The notes below the pieces were generated by a model, which was not told the DNA's origin, made no database searches, and was given only the letters and a program-made list of their open reading frames with translations. From an uncultured Pelagibacteraceae bacterium (GTDB lineage: Bacteria; Pseudomonadota; Alphaproteobacteria; Pelagibacterales; Pelagibacteraceae): a stretch of DNA of 64,000 bases. Shown here piece after piece: positions 39,779-48,461 of the stretch. How positions within the stretch are numbered: position 1 is the stretch's first letter; every line of letters starts with the position of its first letter. A program made the translations under genes and the position numbers. The stretch covers positions 1-64,000 of the forward strand of contig CACLIZ010000002.1 of the NCBI GenBank assembly GCA_902607115.1, given 5' to 3'.

Positions 39779-40606
39779 CTATTGCGGATGATCTCCTTCA
39801 ATTGCAATTCGATCCATAATTCTCTCATGACCAAGTCCTCTTCCAGGGAAAAAATCAGTTAATCCTTGGTGTTGAGTACTTCTATTATCCCAAATAGCAA
39901 CTGAATTTTCAGTCCATTTAAATCTACATGTAAAATCTAATCTTTCCTGATGTTCAAAAATCTTTTTTAAAATTTCATTACTTTCTTTTTGTTCCATACC
40001 AATAATTTTTTTTGTGTACATAGAATTAACATAAAGTATTTTTTTCTTTGTTTCAGGATGAGTTCTTACCATTGGATGTTCGTTTGAATATTCGTCTAAG
40101 TTACCATTACCTTCCATTTCTGTATATTTATCTACAAATGCTGCTGCACCTAATGAACTATGAATTGCTTTTTTTCCTTCAATTTTTTTTTTTATTTCTT
40201 CATCAAGTGTTTCATAAGCAATTTCCATATTTGAAAACATAGTATCACCACCTACAGGAGGAATTTTTCTTGATCTTAAGATTATCACTTTTGTTGGTTT
40301 AGGATTGTAACTTACATCTGTATGCCACGTTTCCCCCCATTGATGTTTTTCATCAGCTCCTTTAATTATTCTAATTATTTCTGGATAACCTTTAAGGCTT
40401 TTAACATAGATATGTTTTTCTAAAGGACCAAACTTTTTTGCTAAATTAATTTGTTCTTCACAAGTAATATCTTGATCTCTAAAAAAAAGAACTTTGTGTT
40501 CAAGCATTAGTTTATTAATTACTTCCCAGTTTTCTTTTGAGGAGTCTTTTAAGTTTATACCACTTATTTCTGCCCCTAATGCTCCAGATAATAATTTTAC
40601 TTCCAT
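39779..40606 (-). CDS. TauD/TfdA-family 2OG-Fe(II) dioxygenase
   Basis: LGAEISGINL, VLFFRDQDI, TWHTDVSYNPKP, WDNRSTQHQGL, RIMDRIAI. Confidence 0.9.
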   Translation of the reverse strand: MEVKLLSGALGAEISGINLKDSSKENWEVINKLMLEHKVLFFRDQDITCEEQINLAKKFGPLEKHIYVKSLKGYPEIIRIIKGADEKHQWGETWHTDVSYNPKPTKVIILRSRKIPPVGGDTMFSNMEIAYETLDEEIKKKIEGKKAIHSSLGAAAFVDKYTEMEGNGNLDEYSNEHPMVRTHPETKKKILYVNSMYTKKIIGMEQKESNEILKKIFEHQERLDFTCRFKWTENSVAIWDNRSTQHQGLTDFFPGRGLGHERIMDRIAIEGDHPQ

Positions 40607-40607
40607 C

Positions 40608-41090
40608 TTACTTTTTTAATTTTCCTATAAATTTTAAATTTTCATTTTTAAATTTTGCATTATTTTCACTAATAAAACTATCCATTATTTGTGTTCTTTG
40701 TTGATCAAATTCAGCCACTTTTCTTTTATTTAAATCAACATGAAGAGATAACATTTCTATAGTTGATGAAAGTTTTCTAGATTTTTTTTCAATCATTTCT
40801 AGTCTGAAATGCAGCCTCTTTTTGTCGTGATCAAAAAAAGTTAATACTATTTCAACTTCATTTCCTTCTTTGACTTCACTGTCATAGGTAGTATTAGTTT
40901 CAACAACCATTGTACTCATTCCACTTGTTTTTGCAGAATGTTCACCCATGTTAAATTTTTCTAGGATAACCTCCCATGCTTTATCAAAAATTAAGACATA
41001 GTATGCCATGTTGAGGTGTTTATTATAATCTGTCCATTCAGATTTAATTATTTGATTTGAAACATGAACTGTCATATTTTTATTTCCCAA
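40608..41090 (-). CDS. 4HBT-fold thioesterase, betainyl-CoA thioesterase (CdhB)-like
   Basis: SEWTDYNKHLNMAYYVLIFDKAWE hotdog motif; divergent from the CdhC-like gene. Confidence 0.72.
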   Translation of the reverse strand: MGNKNMTVHVSNQIIKSEWTDYNKHLNMAYYVLIFDKAWEVILEKFNMGEHSAKTSGMSTMVVETNTTYDSEVKEGNEVEIVLTFFDHDKKRLHFRLEMIEKKSRKLSSTIEMLSLHVDLNKRKVAEFDQQRTQIMDSFISENNAKFKNENLKFIGKLKK

Positions 41091-41124
41091 GACTTAATTT
41101 GATAGTATAAATCTAATAATTAAA

Positions 41125-42012
41125 ATGAACAATAAAGTATTTATATCTTGTGCTGTTACTGGTTCTGGTGATACAGCATCTAAACATCCAGATTTGCCAA
41201 AAACTCCTGAGCAAATTGCAACAGCTGCCATTGAGTCAGCTAAAGCTGGTGCAGCAATCGCGCATATTCACGTAAGAGAAGATGATGGACGTCCAAGTAG
41301 GAGGTTAGAGCTGTATAAAGAGGTTGTTGATAGAATTAGGTCTAGCGATACTGATGTTGTTTTAAATTTAACAACTGGAATGGGGGGCGATCTAGATATA
41401 GGGCAAGGAGAAAATCCATTAGAATTTGGTCCAATGACAGATATGGCAAATGTCATGGAAAGAATTGCTAATGCAGAACAATTTTTACCAGAAATTTGCA
41501 CTCTTGATTGTGGAACTTTAAATTTTGGAGATAGTTCTGTTATTACAGTCAATACTCCAAATGACTTAAGAAAAGCCGCAAAAAGATTAAAAGAAATAAA
41601 TGTTAAACCTGAGATAGAAGCATTTGATTTAGGCAATATGTGGTTTGGAGCTCAACTATATAAAGAAGGCCTGTTAAATGATCCACCAATGTTTCAGATG
41701 TGTCTGGGTATACCATGGGGAGCCCCAGCAACACCTCTAGCAATGCAAGCAATGAAAGATGTAATGCCAAAAGAAGGTATTTGGTCAGGATTTGCAATTT
41801 CAAAAAATGAAATGCCATTCGTAGCTCAAACAGTAATTATGGGAGGAAATCCTAGAGTAGGACTTGAAGATAATTTGTACTTAGAAAAAGGAAAATTAGC
41901 AACAAACGCTCAATTAGTTGAGAAAGCAATTAGAATTGTTACAGACCTTGGTGTGTCAATAATGACTCCCGCTGAAACGAGAGAAAAACTCAAGCTTAAA
42001 AATTATAAATAA
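41125..42012 (+). CDS. BKACE-family enzyme, dehydrocarnitine cleavage (CdhC)-like
   Basis: ISCAVTGSGDTASKHPDLPKTPEQIATAAIESAKAGAAIAHIHVRE; LPEICTLDCGTLNFGD; MCLGIPWGAPATP; GGNPRVGLEDNLYL. Confidence 0.85.
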   Translation: MNNKVFISCAVTGSGDTASKHPDLPKTPEQIATAAIESAKAGAAIAHIHVREDDGRPSRRLELYKEVVDRIRSSDTDVVLNLTTGMGGDLDIGQGENPLEFGPMTDMANVMERIANAEQFLPEICTLDCGTLNFGDSSVITVNTPNDLRKAAKRLKEINVKPEIEAFDLGNMWFGAQLYKEGLLNDPPMFQMCLGIPWGAPATPLAMQAMKDVMPKEGIWSGFAISKNEMPFVAQTVIMGGNPRVGLEDNLYLEKGKLATNAQLVEKAIRIVTDLGVSIMTPAETREKLKLKNYK

Positions 42013-42037
42013 AATTATTAAAAAAATATAAAGTGAA

Positions 42038-42058
42038 AGTGTGTCAACTTGATACACT
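42038..42058 (+). terminator. Putative terminator hairpin after BKACE gene
   Basis: AGTGTGTCA-ACT-TGATACACT (9-bp stem with one G-U) followed by ATTTT. Confidence 0.6.
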
Positions 42059-42126
42059 ATTTTAAGTTGATAAATAAAATTTAATTATTAGATAATCAAT
42101 ATGAATTTTACAAAAAACTATTTAAT

Positions 42127-42561
42127 ATGAAATTAATAAAATACTTCGCTAGCCTAACTATTTTAACTTTTCTTTTCACTAACGCTTTTGCTGCGAACGA
42201 AACTATAGAGATGCTAAATAAACAAGGCAATGAAACGATGGTTTACTCTAAAAAAGTTGTTAAAATAAATGTTGGAGATACAATATTATGGAAAGCAACT
42301 GACAAAGGTCACAATGTAGAATTTATCAAAGGCGGTGTACCAGAAGGAGTAGAAAAATTTAAAACTAAATTTAACAAAGATTCAGAGTTTACTTTCACCA
42401 TACCCGGAATATATGCTTATTGGTGTACACCTCATAAAAATATGGGAATGATTGGATTTGTAGTAGTTGGAGACGATAAATCTAATCTTGAAGCGATTAA
42501 AAAAATACGATTTTCGGCAAAATCAAAAAAAATTGCTCCAGATTTAATCAACTCTTTGTAA
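42127..42561 (+). CDS. Cupredoxin, pseudoazurin-like, exported
   Basis: Signal peptide; DKGHNVEF and YWCTPHKNMGMIGFVVVGD type 1 copper ligands (H, C, H, M). Confidence 0.9.
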   Translation: MKLIKYFASLTILTFLFTNAFAANETIEMLNKQGNETMVYSKKVVKINVGDTILWKATDKGHNVEFIKGGVPEGVEKFKTKFNKDSEFTFTIPGIYAYWCTPHKNMGMIGFVVVGDDKSNLEAIKKIRFSAKSKKIAPDLINSL

Positions 42562-42563
42562 AA

Positions 42564-43349
42564 TTAATCCAATCTAGTAGCATTTCCATCTACAGGAATA
42601 GTTTGTCCTGAAATCCTTTCACCATCTCTAGAAATTAAAAAAGAACACAATTTTCCTATATCTTCTTCATAAATCCAACAGTTCATTGATGCCATAGACA
42701 CAAAATCTTTTTCTATTATTTTTTTTGAGATTTTTAAAAATTTAGCCTTATCTCTTATAACTCTTACCATTCTATCTCCTTTAATAGTTCCAGGACAAAT
42801 AGCATTTACTCTAATTTTAAATTTTCCTAGCTCCATTGCTAATGTTTTGGTAACTCCTATTATAGCCCACTTACTGGCAGCATATGGAGATCGTAAAGGA
42901 AAACCCATAATACCAGCACCTGAAGAGATATTTATAATTGATCCACTTTTGTTTTTTTTAAGCATAGGTATAGCTAGTTTTGTAAAATAAAAATGACTTA
43001 CTACATTAATCTTTAATGTTTTCTCCCACTCATCAGAACTTAATTTTTCTAAAGATCCAGTAGGTCCAGCAACTCCGACATTATTAATTAATGCATCGAT
43101 TTTATTTGTTTTTTTTATAATTTTATCAAATAAATCTGAAACTTCATATTCATCTGAAGCATCACATTCATAAGAAAAAAGTCTTTTATTATTTAATGGA
43201 TGTTTTTGAATTTTTTTTAAAGATTTAATATCTATATCACAGAGGTAAACAATAGCACCTTTTGAGAGGCAAACCTTTGCAATTGCCCACCCAATTCCAG
43301 AAGCGCCTGCTGAAATAATGATTTTTTTATTATGAAGACTTAACGGCAT
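42564..43349 (-). CDS. SDR-family oxidoreductase
   Basis: ISAGASGIGWAIAK, INNVGVAGPTG, SPYAASKWAIIGVTKTLAMEL. Confidence 0.92.
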   Translation of the reverse strand: MPLSLHNKKIIISAGASGIGWAIAKVCLSKGAIVYLCDIDIKSLKKIQKHPLNNKRLFSYECDASDEYEVSDLFDKIIKKTNKIDALINNVGVAGPTGSLEKLSSDEWEKTLKINVVSHFYFTKLAIPMLKKNKSGSIINISSGAGIMGFPLRSPYAASKWAIIGVTKTLAMELGKFKIRVNAICPGTIKGDRMVRVIRDKAKFLKISKKIIEKDFVSMASMNCWIYEEDIGKLCSFLISRDGERISGQTIPVDGNATRLD

Positions 43350-44382
43350 TAGCCATATGTTCTTTTGTTAATGCTTTTGAAAGTTCTTTTTGAGTAATGT
43401 AACCTTTTACATTACCATTTTTATCAACAACTTCACAATTTGCATTTGAACAAACTACTTGAGGTAAAAATTCATCAATAAACTGATCCTCACCTACCTT
43501 AACTAAATTATTTTTATCAATTCCATTTGCTGAATTTGCAGGAACCATAATAATCTTTGCTTTAATTACTTTTGCACGATTTACATCTTTTACAAAAGCT
43601 TCAACATAATCGTCAGCTGGATTCATAATAATATCTATTGGTGTACCAACTTGAACCAATCTTCCACCATTTAATATTCCTATATGATCTCCTAATCTTA
43701 AAGATTCATCCAAATCATGTGTTATAAATACTATTGTTTTTTTTAATTCACTTTGTAGATCGATCAGTTGTTTTTGCATATCACTTCTAATTAAAGGGTC
43801 TAGGGCTGAAAAAGCTTCATCCATTAACATTATGTCTGTGTTAGTAGCTAGTGCTCTAGCTAAACCAACTCTTTGTTGCATTCCACCAGATAATTGATTT
43901 GGGTACTGATGTTCAAAACCAGTTAGACCTACAGCTTCAATTTTTTCCATTGCTGTTTTATTTCTTTCTTCTAGTTTTTGTCCTTGAACTTCAAGGCCAT
44001 AACCAACATTTTCTATAACAGTCTTATGAGGAAATAAGCCAAATCTTTGAAACACCATGCTCATCTTGTGTCTTCTAAATTCAATTAATTTATTTTGATC
44101 AAGGTCCATTACATTTGTTCCTTCAACTGAAACCACTCCAGAAGTTGGGTCTATTAATCTGTTAATATGACGAATAAGTGTAGATTTACCTGAACCAGAC
44201 AAGCCCATACAAACAAAAGTTTCTCCTTCTTCTATGGACAAAGATACATTATCAAGCCCTACAGTGTGTCCTGTTTTTTCTAAAACTTCTTCTTTTGTAG
44301 CTCCATCTTGAACCATTGGAAGAACCTTTGATGGTTGATCACCAAAAATTTTATATACATTTTTAATTTCAATCTTGCTCAT
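43330..44382 (-). CDS. proV: Glycine betaine/proline ABC transporter ATPase
   Basis: GLSGSGKSTLIRHINRL, LSGGMQQRVGLARALA, LMDEAFSALDPLIR, C-terminal CBS-like region. Confidence 0.95.
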   Translation of the reverse strand: MSKIEIKNVYKIFGDQPSKVLPMVQDGATKEEVLEKTGHTVGLDNVSLSIEEGETFVCMGLSGSGKSTLIRHINRLIDPTSGVVSVEGTNVMDLDQNKLIEFRRHKMSMVFQRFGLFPHKTVIENVGYGLEVQGQKLEERNKTAMEKIEAVGLTGFEHQYPNQLSGGMQQRVGLARALATNTDIMLMDEAFSALDPLIRSDMQKQLIDLQSELKKTIVFITHDLDESLRLGDHIGILNGGRLVQVGTPIDIIMNPADDYVEAFVKDVNRAKVIKAKIIMVPANSANGIDKNNLVKVGEDQFIDEFLPQVVCSNANCEVVDKNGNVKGYITQKELSKALTKEHMANAVKSS

Positions 44383-44385
44383 AAT

Positions 44386-45405
44386 TTATAATACCAAATT
44401 CTTTTTATGATATGTTCTTTCTTGAATTTTCTCTCCATATGATTGTGTAATTCTATCAAATATAATTGCTAATAAAACTATTGCAATACCTGCTTCAGTT
44501 GCCATACCTACATTTAGCTGTTGTAATCCAAGCAATACTTCGTCTCCAATTCCTCTGGTACCAATCATTGATGCAATTACTACCATTGCTAAAGACATCA
44601 TTGTACATTGATTTATTCCTTGCATTATGTTGGGTAATGCTAACGGCAATTGCACTCCCCATAATTTTTGTTTTTTGTTTGCGCCAAAAGCTTCTGCTGC
44701 TTCAATTACTTCTTTATCAACCAATCTAATTCCTAGATCTGTTAATCTTATTAATGGTGGAACTGCATATACAAATATTGCAAATATTGCTGGAACAGCT
44801 CCCAAACCAAACAATAAAATTCCTGGAATTAAGTAACAAAAACTAGGAATTGTTTGCATTAAATCTAGTACTGGCAATAAAGCATTTCTTACTTTTTTAT
44901 TTCTTGCCATCATAATTCCCACTGGAATTCCAATTATTAAACAAAGCAACATTCCAATAACAACTATACATGTAGTCATAATACATTTGTCCCAATATCT
45001 AGGACTAAGGAAACCAAGGAAAAAAACACAAAAAGCAACCATAATAGTTGTTCCCATGTTTTTACCGCTAACAAAATAACAAAGTGCGATTACTGCTATC
45101 ATTAACAAGGGCCAAGGAAGACCAACCATAAAATTTTTCATCTGAGTATATAAACCAAGAAGGAAATTATTAATTCCTTCAAAAAACATTCCATACTCTC
45201 TAATAAGTGAATCAAACCCTTCATTTAAGTATGGCATTAAAGGAAGATCTAGCCATTTAGGCCAATTTCCTAACCAAGAAAAATCTGTAAATAAAACTGA
45301 AACACTTTCAGGTCTATATTTTGAACTTGTGTATGCAACAACTACCATTGCAACAAAAGCAATCAAATATAGTGAATAAAAAATATATTTCTTGTATTTT
45401 CCCAT
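44386..45405 (-). CDS. proW: Glycine betaine/proline ABC transporter permease
   Basis: IPVGIMMARNKKVRNALLPVLDLMQTIPSFCYLIPGILLFGLG, EAFGANKKQKLWGVQLPLALP. Confidence 0.95.
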   Translation of the reverse strand: MGKYKKYIFYSLYLIAFVAMVVVAYTSSKYRPESVSVLFTDFSWLGNWPKWLDLPLMPYLNEGFDSLIREYGMFFEGINNFLLGLYTQMKNFMVGLPWPLLMIAVIALCYFVSGKNMGTTIMVAFCVFFLGFLSPRYWDKCIMTTCIVVIGMLLCLIIGIPVGIMMARNKKVRNALLPVLDLMQTIPSFCYLIPGILLFGLGAVPAIFAIFVYAVPPLIRLTDLGIRLVDKEVIEAAEAFGANKKQKLWGVQLPLALPNIMQGINQCTMMSLAMVVIASMIGTRGIGDEVLLGLQQLNVGMATEAGIAIVLLAIIFDRITQSYGEKIQERTYHKKNLVL

Positions 45406-45424
45406 TTGTACTTTCTTATAAAAA

Positions 45425-45450
45425 ACTAAGAGCCCTTACGGGCTCTTAGT
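45425..45450 (-). terminator. Intrinsic-terminator-like hairpin between binding-protein and permease genes
   Basis: ACTAAGAGCCC-TTAC-GGGCTCTTAGT, 11-bp perfect stem followed on the minus strand by a T run. Confidence 0.88.
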
Positions 45451-45470
45451 ATCTAAGAATTATTTAAAAA

Positions 45471-46496
45471 TTAAAGCGAAGCTTTAACTTTTTTAGCAAC
45501 ATCTGCAGGGACCCATTTAGTCCAAGAGCTAGAACCTTTTAAAAAGTTCTTAGCAGTTGCTTCCATATCTCCACCTGATTCATCAATGTAAAATGCAAGT
45601 GATTTGTTCACTTCAGCAGTAGGTAAAGTGTATGCTTTTACAAAGTCAATGATTGGTTTATTTTCTGGTTTGTTAGCAAAAGTAGTTGATGCAGATTTTG
45701 TTAAAGCCATATCCACATAAGCACTAGCACAAGTTTTTGTGTATGCATCTGGGCCATCAGCTTTAATTTTTTCTACAACAGCCATCATTTTTGTCCAACA
45801 AGCATTATCATACGCAGGCTCTTTAAGTTGAACAAGATCAACTTTTCCCATTAAACCTGTCGGTGTCCAGTAATAAGAAAATACTGGTTTACCTTTTTTA
45901 AATGCACCAGCAATTGCCGCATCTAATGCTCCACCTGAACCTGGATCAAAGTTAGTATAGTATTTATCTAAACCATAAACTTTGTGTTTAACCAAGTTAA
46001 TTGTGTAGCAAGTCCATCCTGAAATACAGCTAGTCATTCTACCTTTTCCAGGTGACTCAGGATCAGCAAAAAGTTTTGCTATTTCTGGCTTCATCATATC
46101 TTCTACGCTTACCAAGCCATATTTATCTGCAGTTGGTTTATCCACATAGAAACCTTGAGTAGATGAAGGAGTGTTTACTCCTAATTCAACAATTTGTCCT
46201 TTTGCAACAGCTTCTTCATGCATTTGAACAATATTATCTCTCCAAACTTCAGTTATAATATCAAGCTGTTGATCATAGTGTGCAGCCATTATTGGAGAAG
46301 TACTTCCTTTAGTTACTTCAACACTGCATCCGTATCCTTTTTCTATAATGTAACCAACGATCGCAGTATGAACGTTAGCACTATCCCAGTCGAAATCTCC
46401 CAAATGTACTTTACATGCAGCATTTGCACTAGTAGTGCCTAAAGTTGTTACTGCTAAAAAAGCAATTGAAAGAAATAGTTTTTTTAGAAACCTCAT
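45471..46496 (-). CDS. proX: Glycine betaine/proline ABC transporter substrate-binding protein
   Basis: Signal peptide; VHLGDFDWDSANVHTAIVGYIIEKGYGCSVEVTKGST; PVFSYYWTPTGLMGK. Confidence 0.92.
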   Translation of the reverse strand: MRFLKKLFLSIAFLAVTTLGTTSANAACKVHLGDFDWDSANVHTAIVGYIIEKGYGCSVEVTKGSTSPIMAAHYDQQLDIITEVWRDNIVQMHEEAVAKGQIVELGVNTPSSTQGFYVDKPTADKYGLVSVEDMMKPEIAKLFADPESPGKGRMTSCISGWTCYTINLVKHKVYGLDKYYTNFDPGSGGALDAAIAGAFKKGKPVFSYYWTPTGLMGKVDLVQLKEPAYDNACWTKMMAVVEKIKADGPDAYTKTCASAYVDMALTKSASTTFANKPENKPIIDFVKAYTLPTAEVNKSLAFYIDESGGDMEATAKNFLKGSSSWTKWVPADVAKKVKASL

Positions 46497-46672
46497 GAAT
46501 TTCCCCCTTATTTTAGTTTAAACTTCTGGCATTAAAACTTGATAAAAAGAAAAACACAACCTTTAATCAGATTTATATGAACCAATAAAGTAAAGGAAAA
46601 CAATAAAAAAAAACATTAATTCAATTATTAATTGAATTGAAAATAAAGCATATTAAAATAATAGTCTTGAAT

Positions 46673-47803
46673 ATGACTATACAGATTTCAAAAGTTTCAA
46701 AAAATGGTTCAGCATTGAATGTTGAATGGAGCGATGGGGAAAAAAGTAATTTTAACTTTATGTGGTTAAGAGATAATTGCCCCTCAGCTCATGATAAAGA
46801 CTCCAGGCATCGAATGTTTAATATTTTAGAAATTTCCACAAACATCGAACCTAAAACTTGTAAAATTAATAATAACGAAGGTAAGCTAGAAGTAGAATGG
46901 AGCGAAGGAAATCATATTAGTTATTACGATCAAAAATGGCTTAGGCAAAATTGTTATACTATAAACAACAAAAAAAAATATATTTCTCCTTATCAACTAT
47001 GGAATAATTCTCTACAAAAAAATTTAAAATCAATCAGTATAGAACACAACGAAATAATTAATACAGACAAAGGTCTGATAAAATGGTTAGAACTTTTACA
47101 TTATAAAGGAATTGCAATTGTAAAAAATGCTCCAATTGAAAAAGAATCAGCTTTTCCAGTTCTTAATAGAATAAGTCATACAAGAGAAACTTTTTTTAAA
47201 ACACCTTTTGAAGTCATAAATGTTCCAAAGCCAAACAATTCTGCTTACACAGCGCATGCATTAAGAAATCATATGGATTTACCTTGGTTTGAAAATCCCC
47301 CAGGTTACCAATTTCTTCATTGTTTAATTAATGCTGCTGAAGGAGGAGATTCTTCAGCTGTAGATGCATTTGCAGTTGCTGATTATTTAAGAAAAAATGA
47401 AAAAGAAATCTTTGAAACATTAATAAATGTACCCATTAAGTTTAGGGATAAAGATTACACGCAAGAGTCTCATAGAAGTTTTTATGGTCCTGCAGTTAGC
47501 TTAACTAAAGATGGTGATTACAATGATATAAGATTTAGTGTTGCTACTATGGATGCATTAGATTGTCATCCAGATATTATGGATAAGATTTATAAAGCAC
47601 ATCATAGATTTGGTAATCTTTTGCACGATGACAAATTTCAAATTAAATTTCGATTAGAATCTGGAGATATTTTTTCATTTAATAATAGAAGAATTTTACA
47701 TGGAAGAACTGCTTTTGATCCAAATTCAGGTCATAGACATTTGCAAGGTTATTATATGGATAGAGATGAAATAATAGGAAGATTAAATTATTTAAAAAAA
47801 TAA
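46673..47803 (+). CDS. Gamma-butyrobetaine hydroxylase (BBOX)-like 2OG dioxygenase; start at internal Met likely
   Basis: N-terminal DUF971-like region (VEWSDGEKSNFNFMWLRDNCPS); TAHALRNHMDLPWFENPPGYQFLHCL; FSFNNRRILHGRTAF; GHRHLQGYYMDRDEI. Confidence 0.85.
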   Translation: MTIQISKVSKNGSALNVEWSDGEKSNFNFMWLRDNCPSAHDKDSRHRMFNILEISTNIEPKTCKINNNEGKLEVEWSEGNHISYYDQKWLRQNCYTINNKKKYISPYQLWNNSLQKNLKSISIEHNEIINTDKGLIKWLELLHYKGIAIVKNAPIEKESAFPVLNRISHTRETFFKTPFEVINVPKPNNSAYTAHALRNHMDLPWFENPPGYQFLHCLINAAEGGDSSAVDAFAVADYLRKNEKEIFETLINVPIKFRDKDYTQESHRSFYGPAVSLTKDGDYNDIRFSVATMDALDCHPDIMDKIYKAHHRFGNLLHDDKFQIKFRLESGDIFSFNNRRILHGRTAFDPNSGHRHLQGYYMDRDEIIGRLNYLKK

Positions 47804-47805
47804 TT

Positions 47806-48453
47806 TTACAAATTTTCAAATATCAAATTGTTTTTCTTGCTGTACTTATTAAATTCTAATTTTGTTTTGATTGTGTAATAATATTTTTTTAATTTCAAAT
47901 TTTGAATACTTTTATTTTTTAAATAAAATTTATCCATAATTATACAATTGATTTTTTTATTATTTGTTTTTCTTATAATAGATTTGACACTTGTAGGTGG
48001 AGCAAAAGATAATCCAACTTTTATATTTCTTTTTAATTTCAAAAGATTATAAATATTTTTGTGCCTAAAAGAAACAAATGTGCATTTTGAAAATTTAGAT
48101 GTTTCTTTTAATAATTTTTTTAATAATTTTTTTGTAAAAGTCGGTTTTATCTCAATTAATAAAGGATACTTATTTTTTGATGTTTTAAGTAGATCTTTTA
48201 AAAGTGGTACTGGTTTTTTATTTTTAACACTTATTTTTTTAATTTGTGAATAGTGCATATTCTTAACACTCTCTTTTTTTTTAAAAATTCTAATTAAAGT
48301 AAAATCATGAAAACAAATAAATTCATTATCTTTAGTTGCATGTATGTCAGTTTCTATTCCGTAACCTTTTTTGAAGGATTGTTTGAAAGATTTAAGTAGG
48401 TTTTCTTTATATTTTTTATTTACAATCCCTCGGTGAATTAATGAATGAGACAT
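47806..48453 (-). CDS. Glycerophosphodiester phosphodiesterase-family protein
   Basis: IHRG, GIETDIHATKDNEFICFHD, LLIEIKP, VGLSFAPP. Confidence 0.8.
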   Translation of the reverse strand: MSHSLIHRGIVNKKYKENLLKSFKQSFKKGYGIETDIHATKDNEFICFHDFTLIRIFKKKESVKNMHYSQIKKISVKNKKPVPLLKDLLKTSKNKYPLLIEIKPTFTKKLLKKLLKETSKFSKCTFVSFRHKNIYNLLKLKRNIKVGLSFAPPTSVKSIIRKTNNKKINCIIMDKFYLKNKSIQNLKLKKYYYTIKTKLEFNKYSKKNNLIFENL

Positions 48454-48461
48454 TCAAAAAG

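Noticed and set aside
41268-41818. Minus-strand ORFs 41268..41636 and 41603..41818
   Set aside because: Antisense to the conserved BKACE gene
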